From Paratinospora sagittata (lineage: Eukaryota; Streptophyta; Magnoliopsida; Ranunculales; Menispermaceae), in the NCBI GenBank assembly GCA_035771175.1, contig CM069593.1:33182741-33246740 (forward strand): a stretch of 64,000 nt of DNA, read 5' to 3'. Positions 35,850-45,408 of this stretch are shown piece after piece. The notes below the pieces were generated by a model that saw nothing but the letters and a program-made list of their open reading frames with translations, did no database searches and was not told where the DNA came from. A program made the translations under genes and the position numbers. Position 1 is the stretch's first letter. The number at the start of each line of letters is the position of its first letter.

Positions 35850-36059
35850 TGGATCAACTTTTTTTTTACTTCTTCTGCACCTTCAGGAATATCCTCTTCT
35901 TCTTTCCTTGTCCACTGTGAAGAGTTTTCATTGTGCTTGTGACGCACAAATCACATCAAATATGGATCCTTCAAATATATATCCCTTAGCTTTCAAATCA
36001 ACTTCATGGTGTGTAAACAGTTAGGTGAGCAACATCCTATAGGGAAGGTTGTGCTGATA

Positions 36060-36990
36060 TTTTGAATTGTTTTTAATTATATTTTTAAAAAAAAAACTTT
36101 TAATTTCCTCTTTTTAGTTTCACCTCAATTTTATTTTATATTTATTAAAGTTTAGTTTGATTGGCTCAAAAATGTTAGACATTTAATTTCATTTGCTAGC
36201 AACCAATGTATTTATGCTCTGAATAATTTTATAATTTAATCCCTCTAATTCTAGTTTTTTTTATTAGGCTCAAAATTTTTAACCAAATAATTTTTCATTT
36301 TAAAAATTATTCATATTTCAATTTTGTTCAAAATTATTATCCTTCAAATGTGGATTAACAGTTTTTAACATTTGAGAATGATTTTATCTCGTAAAATTTT
36401 ATATTCAAAAATTTGATCAATGATAATTTTTTTATTTTATTTCACCAAGAGTTTTCTTCTTCTTTCTTAATCCCAAAAATCTTCTTCAAGAAATTAATAT
36501 TTTAATATTTTAAAGTTTCCCTTTTTCATTTTAATGTTTTAATCCAAAATTTTACTATTATGAAATTCAATTTTAGCGTTTTGATTTTTAGTTTTTTATT
36601 AATTTGATCAACATTTATTTTCTCCAAAGGTTTTTTTTAAATTTCAATTATTTTATCTATATTAATTTTATTTTAAAGCATTTGTTTATATTTTGAAAAT
36701 TATCTAAGTTTGTTAAAATTTGATTCTTCAATTTATTTTGATGTCTTAAATTTAATTATCTTACATATTTTTAAGCTTAGAATTTTTTTTTTTTTTACAT
36801 TTAATATTTTAACTTTAATGTTTATTATTACTATTATTATTATTTTTATTATTATTATTATTATTTTATTTTTTGTTTAAATTATTTTATTTCATTTTTA
36901 ATATTATTTCTATTTTCTATTTTCTATTTTTTACATTTAGATTTTTCACAAATTTATTTAATTATTTTCCTAAGGTTGAAATTCTAACCT
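36060..36990. repeat. Very AT-rich low-complexity segment with ATT microsatellite
   Basis: Almost only A and T, with oligo-T runs and an imperfect (ATT)n stretch at about 36822-36867. No gene seen. Confidence 0.8.
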
Positions 36991-37716
36991 AAACTACCCA
37001 CTAGAAGTGAATTGAGATAGTGAATGGCAAAATTGAATAATATTTGAAGTACATGCAACTTCAACTATTCAATTATCATGTACTTACAAATGATGTATAT
37101 CATTTAATCCTAAAGTATAAGAGATATGAACATTTAAGAATAATCATTTATTCTAGTCCATTATCTAAAGTATGAGCATATAATATTGAATGAGTAATGA
37201 AAATCTGATTTTCAATAAGCTCACATCAATATTTTCTAATCATGCTCATAAAGTATTAAATGGATGAGATTTCATAATGTTATGAAACAAGCACAATCCA
37301 TTTAAGCACAAGCATACATTTCTCATGATATGACAGGTTGATAATGTATGCTTGGAATTAGTGAACATAGAGAATATAAATCTTAGGCACGTATGTTCAC
37401 TAAAAAATGGTAGCAACAAGTTTAAACATTAAAATTCTTACTTCCAGACATTCATTTGAGCAATATGATGAAGACATATTATTTCATGCTCAAAATTTTC
37501 TCAAGATATTAAATGGATGAGTATATACTCAAGAAGCACACACACACCATTTAATATAAGTATACATCTTCCATGATATGAGTTTAAACAAGATGTATAC
37601 AATAACTGTAATACCACGTATTTCACAAAAAAAAAAAAAAATACTATTTGGGCAACGTCCGAACGTTCAGGCGCATGTCAGAACGTTCAGGCGCATGACA
37701 GAACGTTCAGGCGCAA

Positions 37717-38979
37717 TGTAATACTCTGTATTTCACAAAAAAAAAAAAAAAATTTACTATTTGGGCAACGCCTGAATGTTCAGGCGCAATGCCAGAACGT
37801 TCAGGCGCAATTCCAGAACGTTCAGGCGCAATTCCAGAACGTTCAGGCGCAATGCCAGAACGTTCAGGCGCAATGGCAGAACGTTCAGGCGCATGCCAGA
37901 ATGTTCAGGCGCCAAAAATCTCTATATAAGGAACCCTCCTCATTCTCATTTCTCACACCAAAATCACTCTCCTTATGATTTTCCTTCTTTTTCCACTCAT
38001 TCTAAGTTTTTAGTTTTTGAGACTCTCTGATCGAGACTCTCGGTACGGTGCGACGATCGGAAAGAAGAAGTTTTTATCTGAAGGTGGGGAACGAAACATA
38101 GGTTTGCGTGTTTCATAACTTTTATTAAAGTTTACGTTCAATTATTATTATGTCTACTATTCATTTACACTGCATTATGTCAATAATGTTTATGACTTGA
38201 ATGTCCTAACTTTGCACGTCGTGATACCGACCCTGATAAGGATCACCAGACGTTGCCAAAGTCAGTCTAAATGTCAAGAAAAGACCAGACCAGTAGACTT
38301 AGTTCATGCATTGGCATCATACATATCACCACCTAGGGACGTATATGGTTTATGACTCATCGAATAGTTAGAAGCATTGCTCACTATTCATATTATTTCT
38401 ATGGAGAAGGACGTACATGAGAACTCGGCTACGCAGGGGAGGGACATCAGTACGTGAATCCAGAGCATCGTTCCTGAGGAGGGACGTACAAAGAGAACCT
38501 GGCTACGCCCGGGGAAGGACACCTGTACGTGAACTCAGGCGATGTACGCTCATCAAACCCTTAATACGTGACGGTGTCATGCATACATACATATTGACTG
38601 ATTATGATGCTTACATGTGTATTTAAGATATTTGATATTGAAGTATGCTTTATTAATTGTTATACTCATGCACTATTTACCCACTGAGCGCGTTAAGCTC
38701 ATTCCATTATTATCCAATCTTTCACAGAAAATTAGGGTGGACTGGGTGCAGGTTATGGGGCCCACAATTTATACCCTTTGTTTAATTCATTGGGGATTTT
38801 GGGAGTATGTTTCCTTGACCATTTTATGTACAAAAGTATTCTGAATTAAATGAAATCATATTTGTACTGTGTACTGTATTTCCGCTGCGCACTCTGTTAT
38901 TACCATTGTGATTATTCCAAATGCACGCCCCGTCCGTGAGTATACCGCCGGTTTAGGCGCGTCCGGGCGGGGTGTTACA
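37717..38979 (+). mobile_element. Solo LTR (gypsy-like) with 21-bp repeat promoter
   Basis: 1263 bp, TGTAATACTC...GGGGTGTTACA, TSD CGCAA at 37712-37716 and 38980-38984. A-run, then 21-bp tandem repeats at 37770-37912, TATATAAG at 37923-37930, and a GC-rich end. No pol or primer site. The frame at 37776-38030 (FRRNART repeats) is produced by the 21-bp period and is not a gene. Confidence 0.88.
37770..37930 (+). promoter_or_regulatory. 21-bp-periodic GAACGTTC array next to a TATA box
   Basis: Seven units, five with intact AGAACGTTCAGGCGC and two with GAATGTTC. The core GAACGTTC is a palindrome and fits the GAAnnTTC core of a heat-shock element. The 21-bp period is two helical turns, so sites face the same side of the DNA. 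TATATAAG follows about 10 bases after the last GGCGC. Position and geometry are promoter-like; the factor is unknown. Confidence 0.6.
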
Positions 38980-39090
38980 CGCAATGCTAGAACGTTCAGG
39001 CGCCTGAACGTTCTGGCATGCGCCTGAACGTTCGGGCGTTGCCCAAATAGTAATTTTTTTTTTTTTTTTTGTGAAATACGTGGTATTACA

Positions 39091-39363
39091 ATAATCCTGT
39101 GAACAAATAATATGCAATTTAAACATACTCACAACGATAAAAATCCACCTATTCTGCATACATTGCATATTACACATCAACCAAGCATTGAACTAAATGA
39201 ATAGATATTTAAACATGTTCAATGTGGTAAAACAATCTTAGGCAAGCATAGGCAATCATGAGATAAAAATAATTTGATCAAGCCTATAATACTTCCAAAT
39301 GTCATGGGATAATATAAGTGTACACATGTGACATTAAATCTATGGAAGTTTGCCTAAAGGTGT
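39091..39363. other. Unassigned DNA between foldback element and D gag
   Basis: AT-rich, no coding signal. Composition continues that of 37000-37600, of which it is probably the other side before the foldback insertion. Confidence 0.5.
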
Positions 39364-40357
39364 TCAATACCTGTAGATTAGGCACAAAAACTTAGCATAT
39401 GGTTCAATAACATGAACTAGCCAGGTGATCTGATGAACCATAGCCTTTGGAACCCATACTACTTTAGATTTTGTACTTCTAGCATCTAAGACTAAATCTT
39501 TGGGCACCCATGTCATTTTGTGATATTTATCCTTAAAAGGATTTCTAAAGTACCTATGGCATGTATTGGGCTTAGAAAGTCTATCATTTCGTTTGGCCAA
39601 TTGTGTTTCTAAATTGGAGGTCTTTTGCTTTTCTATTTGGAGTTCGAGTTCTAGACTCTCCTTTTCATTAGTAACCTTAGTTACTAATTGGGTCAACTCT
39701 TCTAGCCTTTCTTGAAGAATAGTATTTTGATTTTCCAAATCCTCTTTTTCTTCAAGAATGCTTTCTTTTTCTTCAAGAAAATTTTTAAAATCAATTTGGA
39801 AAGTTTCCAACTCATCCATAACATTGGTTACCAAGTTATCATGTTCTTGAGTTGCTCATTCTTTTGGATGAGTTTGTCAAATTCTATTTGGAGGCTCTCG
39901 TGCACAATAGACAAATCATCAAAAGAAAGATCATCAATATGAGAGATAAAACATGTATGATCTACATTTTCCTTAATTTCACAAAAAGATGTGGAAATGC
40001 ATGAATAATCAAAAATTTCTTCTAATTTATTCGAAATGTCCTTAGATGAGGCACACGAAGAAATTTTATCTTTGTCATTTTGGAAAAGGTTAGACATAAG
40101 TATATTTCTAACTAAATCATCAAGTCTAACTAAATGTTTTTTTTTCCTATCTCATTTCTTCTTAAGTTTAGGAACTTCAACCCGTTTATACTCCTAATGG
40201 ACACATAACGTCCATTTACAACTATATTCCACACATCAAGTGATTGGGCCTTAAGAAATGTTCTCATTCTAATCCTCCAAGACATGAAACTATGGTCATT
40301 AAGCATAGATGGAGTGAATGAGTTATCTCCTATGTCGAATTCTATGGTATTGGTCAT
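39364..40357 (-). pseudogene. Copia gag relic of element D, central domain missing
   Basis: Starts at ATG 40357 (MTNTIEFDIGDNSFTPSMLN) with the SIRE-type N-terminus (SWRIRMRTFLKAQSLDVWNI). After 40130 the UBN2 core seen in B and C is absent. The frame resumes at 40097-39828 (acidic) and, one shift later, at 39834-39364 with a long coiled coil (LEEKESILEEKEDLENQ..., about 39800-39590). The end has WVPK motifs (TWVPKDLVLDA, VVWVPKAMVHQ) typical of SIRE gag. No zinc knuckle is seen. The break at 39364 is where foreign DNA begins. No protease, integrase or RT of this element is found. Confidence 0.75.
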
Positions 40358-40630
40358 TTGATCTTTGGCTTAAGGATGTTACGCCTTAAATCAAGAGCAC
40401 TCGCTTTGATAACACTTGTAAAAAGTGGTCATCACTGACACTCACGCGTGTCCAAAAACCGTGACCTATCCTATCACGTGGCACGTGAGAGTACCTTAGA
40501 GTATGTTTTACTGCACCAACCACCATGGTGGCTAGCCATGTGGTCATGTCAGGATAAGAGTCGGTGCTTCGCCACCCTCAAATCGTGAAAAACCCTAATC
40601 ATGATGTCGATCTCAGCCTCTAATTACCAC

Positions 40631-40642
40631 GCTCTGATACCA
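40631..40642 (-). other. Primer binding site of D
   Basis: On the minus strand TGGTATCAGAGC, two bases from the LTR edge at 40645. The 270 bases between it and the gag ATG at 40357 are non-coding leader. Confidence 0.9.
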
Positions 40643-40644
40643 CT

Positions 40645-43600
40645 TGTAGGACACCCAAGAGGGGGGTGAATTGGTGTTTCGGGCAATTAAAACAATTATT
40701 AACTTATATTGCATGTTCCTTAAATTATTTGATACATTTTATCAAATAGATCATATACAACAGTGAAATGTAGGAAATAAATGTAAAGAGACAAGCATTT
40801 TTACGTGGTCTGAAAATCCATTTCCTACCTCCACACCTAGGATTTCACTATCTCAGATTCACTTCACGGGTGTGAATCAAACCATTACAAAACTTTTTTA
40901 TAGGTTCAAGGCAAATCTATCCTTTTATGGGCTAAGGATGAACCTACAATATCCTTTTGCGAGATAAGGATGAACCAAACTTTGATTCCAATCTTGGAAT
41001 CTCAAGTGAACCACAATCACTTGACATGATTTGTTCAAACTAGAAACAAATCAAGGAGATCAACAAAGAAGTGATTATCTTATTTCTAAACACTTGGAAC
41101 AAGTACAATGAAGCTCAAAGATACAAGTAACCTAAAAACCAATGAAGATTGAGGGAGGTTGTTCCCTACCGAACAAACCTCGAAATACTTACAGAGCAAG
41201 ATAGTTTCTTCCTAGATGTCTCAGCCAAAGATTTAAAAAATAGTGCACAGCTGAAAATAGAGCGAATGACAAATCTACCTCAATTCGATAAAAAATATAT
41301 GTGATGTAGCTCGTGATAGTGAATAACTTTTGTGAATGGTGTGTGTTCAAAATCTCAGTAGAACTTTATGAATAGTGCACAGCTTCTCCAATGGCGGCTG
41401 CCTCCTTTTTGGTTCAGTTGGAGAGAAAAATATTGGAGAATGATAATAAAAGTTCTTCTCTTTCAAAGTAGGGCTTAATGATTGTTTAAATAGAAAAACA
41501 TGGTTCAAAACCCTAAACCTATCATGAACGACCAAGATTAAAAGATTCAATCATGTATTAGTTAAATCAATGGCCTAGATTGAATGCTTGGGTTTAAAAC
41601 TTGAAATCTCTCAAAAATGGAAAAAGTTCGGTGGAGTGCATTCCAGGGTGCTGGAGTGAGTTCCATGAGACCCGAGAGTAAATACAGGATTTTGTCAAAC
41701 CTGCTGAAACGTGTTCCAACCCGAGACCAAAACACATGGTTTTTGGTCTTGCCTGTTGGAACACAATGCGTTCCACAAGACCCGAGAGCACATATCGATT
41801 TTGCTTCTTATTCGAAACGCGTTTCTTCCTGCTGGAGTGCGTTTTAGCTGGTCTAAGGCAAAGTAGATGTGTTTTGGCTATTGGAATGTGTTCCACAAGG
41901 GAGGAATACATTCCACGGGTTCTTGGGAAACGTATACATGTAAAGAATACCATTCTTGAACAAGTTTAAGTTCCATGATTGATAAAATGATGAAAAGCAT
42001 TCGGAACACGATCCAGTCATCGAATAGATTCAAAAACTTAAAACCTTGAAAGAAGACATCATGAAGTGAGTTCCCTGAAAATAAGCATACATGTTCAAAA
42101 TATTTTCTCACGCCTATAATTTATAATTATAAATTGGTAAACCAGTCACGACGCCCCTGACGTAAACTGACGTCATGATCGGCACAGTGTACTATACACT
42201 GTACATACCCTGTATATAGTATGCAATACGCTGTCAGCCTCAATAGAATTTCACACAATTTTCAGAAAATTTTGACAGCATGTCCCCATAAATTTGGACA
42301 TCTCACATTTTCCCTGATATAGCACAAATCAAATTCAATATATATATACATCTAATCATCCACAATATTCATCCATTCATCTACTCATTCCATTCATTCA
42401 TTGATCAAACCATTTCACCCACCATTTAAGCATCATACTAATATGTTGTCCATCCCATACATCATTGTAATTCATCATAGTGACATTATCAAACCATAAG
42501 CTACATTACTACTCAACTCATCTATGTGGTATTATATACATAGTAAAGTGATAATCATACATATCAAAATAAAGAAGTATAACCCATTTTCTCCTCACAT
42601 ACATACATCAACAAAGGCAAAATCCTGGTTACGTGTCAATCACTCTCTAGTTTTTCCTTTCCTTTTTGAATCTTTACCTGAAATGTTAGAGGAAATGGAG
42701 TGAGCAAACAACAAGCTCAGTGAATATATAACTTGACATGGCAATTATATGTATTTAGGGAAACATGACATTTAAAGTCATTCAAAACATTTATTAAACA
42801 CATATGCATTATTCAACAAAGATAACATACATGCCGGCAAGATAGATGTTATGCTTGTTCAATAAAACAATGCCTAGTTTTCAACGAAATCCACAATCTC
42901 CCTTCTTCTAGGTAATAGAGCAGGGTCTGACCCCCTTGTATAGCCGTTACAAAGTAGCCACAACCTTCCATTACCCAAGTCACAATCATTTCAGTGATCT
43001 AAAATCCTTGTTAGGATAGTCCTACTGACAATGAGGTTACGCATAACACTCATCCGGGACTAATTCCTAACGAAATGATATCATATGCGATCTGCCTTCG
43101 CACGTCTCATATACTCCAATGCCGAAATCTTTTATGAATGATCAATAAAGCACAATGCGTTTATATACATAGCATGCCTACAGTTAAACATTTCATATCA
43201 ATATAATGTCATACAAGAACCAAAATCAAGAAATATACTCATAGTACAAGACTTTCCAACTTAAATACAATCACCGCCGCTTTCGAGTCCAGTTCCAATT
43301 GAAATCCAACTAACTCAACCTGTCATAACCATTACATAATTTAATTTCATTTATTCATATCTATTTCACTTAACTATACCTACTTGTATTATTCATTCAA
43401 ATACATTTCATTTGATCCAAGTCTGGCTCATTCACCACTAATTCTTACTTTAGCAACCTGAAAAATATTATAGATATTCCATGAATTTAAATTCCAACTC
43501 AATTTAGGACTCATAAGCAGTTGAAGATGCTACTATACTATTTCTACGGTCAATCTAGATGTTTCCACAAGAAGAAATAGTGAAAATAGATTTCCAAATC

Positions 43601-45120
43601 ATATTTTCACTAATTCTTAATTTTATTTTTCTATTGGAAATATAAATCATTTTTATTAAAAATATAGAACATTTCTAAAATTATTTTGTCCACATCGACA
43701 CATGTAAATTCAGTTATACTATCATTCTACCACCTTCAACAGGTATTTCACTAAAGTTTTACATGTTCGCGGAGGTATCCAAAGTCAATTTTACTCACCA
43801 AAACCATATATTTAGTTACTAAAAATATCAAATCATATCCAAAAATCATGATCTTAACATCGAAATGTCCAGAATTGATAGATTTATCTTTCTTCAGTCT
43901 AAAATAGGAGTTTCATGGGGTTTTAATAGGGTTCAAAAGGTCTCTAATATCAAATCTAACTTTCAACAGCCATAAAAATTTTAAATGAACAAATAAATGA
44001 AATCTAACCACATATTTGGGGCTTCTACAGTCTATGAAGTGTTTTTAAACCTTTCGAACAAATTTTCATTCAAGTCGAGTCAAAACCCAATTTCAAAAAC
44101 ACCGTAAAACAACTCCCATATCAAAAATTACTCCGACGAAATTGTTCCATTTGGCTTAGATATTAATTTCACGAAGAAACAGAGTGAAAATTACTTATCG
44201 GGGGTCCCGATTTTGCATTGATTCGACGTTTTCCTTTTTCTCCTCTTCTTCCTTCTTCGTTCTTTTTTCTCTGTTTCTTTCTTTCTTCTTCTTTTTTTCC
44301 TTTTTTTTTTGTAACGTTGGAGAGAGTTGGAGAGAGAGAGAGAAATTAAAAGTGAAAGATTAAAAGTGAGATAAGTATTAAAAATGATGATCCCATGCTC
44401 CTCATCTAATATAGCAAACCAACTTCCCAATCTTAATTTATATCATTCATTTAACTTTTCATTCACATTCAACTAAACTATTCAACTATGCAATTATTTT
44501 AGCAACTCCTCATTCATTAAGTCACTTCATTATCAAGTTCATTTATATAATATTTTATAATCTAGTGATATTATTGCATTTAATAATACAATCCACTTAA
44601 TTCATGTATGCTTATACACACAAACATTTAACTCCTACGTACATATACGTATACTCATCGATATACGTATCAGTCAACGTAGGTGTATAATTAAAACTAC
44701 GGGGTGTTACAAAACTAAAAATTATGAAAATCGAAAACCGAATAAGTAAAGGTTTCAAGAAAAACCGATCGAAAATCAAGTGACTGATCAAACAAGAAAG
44801 AAACCTACAACTTAAGAGAATCTAAAGCAATTACAATATGAAATTTAATTACAATCCATTGCTTGATCTCTGGTTGACTTTGGTTGACTTCTTGACTTTG
44901 CTTAACTTGCCACCTTGCCTTTACTTTATGCAAGCCAAATATGTCCTCTTGACTTTAACTTGATATATTGATCCTGAACAAGCTTGACTCTTGTATTGGC
45001 CTTGATTTTTATCTTTGATGCTGAAATATAATCAATTTAACCATTAACAACATGGTTATATTGTTTGTTAGCATCAAAACACTTAGGAGAGTTATAAATG
45101 AAAAACCACTTAGGCCAACA
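40645..45120 (-). repeat. 5' LTR of D, split by a solo LTR
   Basis: TGTAGGACACC...GGCCAACA. Its own sequence is 40645-42143 and 44717-45120, about 1.9 kb, matching 26514-28454. It has the same GGAGTGCGTTCCA-type motif cluster (about 41630-41920) and leader hairpins (about 40855-40990). Short frames at 41594-42111 arise from these motifs and are not genes. Confidence 0.88.
42144..44711 (-). mobile_element. Solo LTR (Tekay-like gypsy) in D's 5' LTR
   Basis: 2568 bp. Left end AGTCACGACG (first base changed), right end GGGGTGTTACA, flanks AAACC (42139-42143) and AAACT (44712-44716), a TSD with one mismatch. TGACGTCA at 42168-42175. On the minus strand a GA-rich leader tract lies at 44210-44345. 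Kin of LTR F. No internal region and no coding sequence. Confidence 0.82.
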
Positions 45121-45125
45121 GTGAG

Positions 45126-45403
45126 GAGCGCGCTTATCTGAAAATCCCAGAAATGGTGTTCTTGGGTTTACGATAGGAGCGCGCTTCTCCCCTTAGGGAG
45201 CGTGCTCCTTGTACTCAAATCTAAAATTTTCTCTAAGTGTTGGTCATTTTATGATACAACTAGCCTCCTAGTGTACCAATAGCCCTACAATACTTGTATT
45301 TTCTCTATTTTAAGGTCATGTACATACATATACGCGTACAAACAAGCCTGACAATACGTATTAGTCAACGTACAAGTTTGACTCATACATACGGGGTGTT
45401 ACA
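45126..45403 (-). repeat. LTR F, piece 4
   Basis: Right end of F, with GGAGCGCGCTTATC, GGAGCGCGCTTCTCC and GGGAGCGTGCTCC motifs in about 80 bases. Ends GGGGTGTTACA, followed by the TATTA duplication. Confidence 0.8.
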
Positions 45404-45408
45404 TATTA

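Larger units (their letters stand above)
34608..37608. other. Unassigned repeat-like DNA between chromovirus K and the foldback element
   Basis: No element terminus or known domain is found. 34608-35560 is AT-rich with no coding signal. 35570-36050 has a minus-strand Lys/Glu-rich frame. 36060-36990 is very AT-rich with an (ATT)n run at about 36822-36867. 37000-37600 holds two diverged copies of a block with TTAAATGGATGAG and CATGATATGA about 248 bases apart (near 37256 and 37504). It may be the non-coding body of a large non-autonomous LTR element within D. Confidence 0.4.
37609..39090. mobile_element. Foldback element (arms 37609-37716 and 38985-39090) with a solo LTR in its centre
   Basis: The left arm reads TGTAATACCACGTATTTCAC, A-run, ATTTGGGCAACG, then GAACGTTCAGGCGC repeats. 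The right arm is the reverse complement: GCGCCTGAACGTTC, CGTTGCCCAAATAGTA, T-run, GTGAAATACGTGGTATTACA. Arms are about 105 bp. Flanks are ATAAC (37604-37608) and ATAAT (39091-39095), a likely TSD with one change. Each arm matches the first bases of the solo LTR inserted between them, so the element looks like two LTR 5' ends joined head to head. Confidence 0.75.
26514..45120 (-). mobile_element. Copia element D (SIRE-like, gag only), with nested elements
   Basis: TSD GTGAG is at 26509-26513 and 45121-45125. The 3' LTR is 26514-28454, the 5' LTR 40645-45120 (containing a solo LTR), and the primer site 40631-40642. Own internal sequence is a gag relic (40357-39364) and a 3' tail (28672-28455) with polypurine tract. 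No D-type pol is found. Everything between is other elements or unassigned. D lies inside LTR F. Confidence 0.9.
8751..45403 (-). mobile_element. Solo LTR F (Tekay-like gypsy), split by three later insertions
   Basis: TSD TATTA is at 8746-8750 and 45404-45408. Termini are TGTCAAGACC on the left and GGGGTGTTACA on the right, the reverse of the Tekay LTR pattern (TGTAACACCC...GTGACA). Own pieces are 8751-8948, 11740-12299, 25243-26513 and 45126-45403, together about 2.3 kb, which is one LTR with no internal region. TGACGTCA lies 22 bases in, at 8773-8780. It sits in the 3' tail of B. Confidence 0.85.

Noticed and set aside
37776..38030. Arg-rich reading frame (FRRNART repeats) as a gene
   Set aside because: It is the translation of the 21-bp DNA repeat, whose period is a multiple of three, followed by LTR text; no domain, and it overlaps the TATA box.
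41594..42111. Overlapping frames on both strands in D's 5' LTR
   Set aside because: They arise from GGAGTGCGTTCCA-type repeats and recur in altered form in the other LTR (27602-27793); non-coding LTR.
8751..45403. F as a full gypsy element with two LTRs
   Set aside because: After removing H, G and D only about 2.3 kb remain, with one left and one right terminus and no primer site or coding sequence, so it is one solo LTR.
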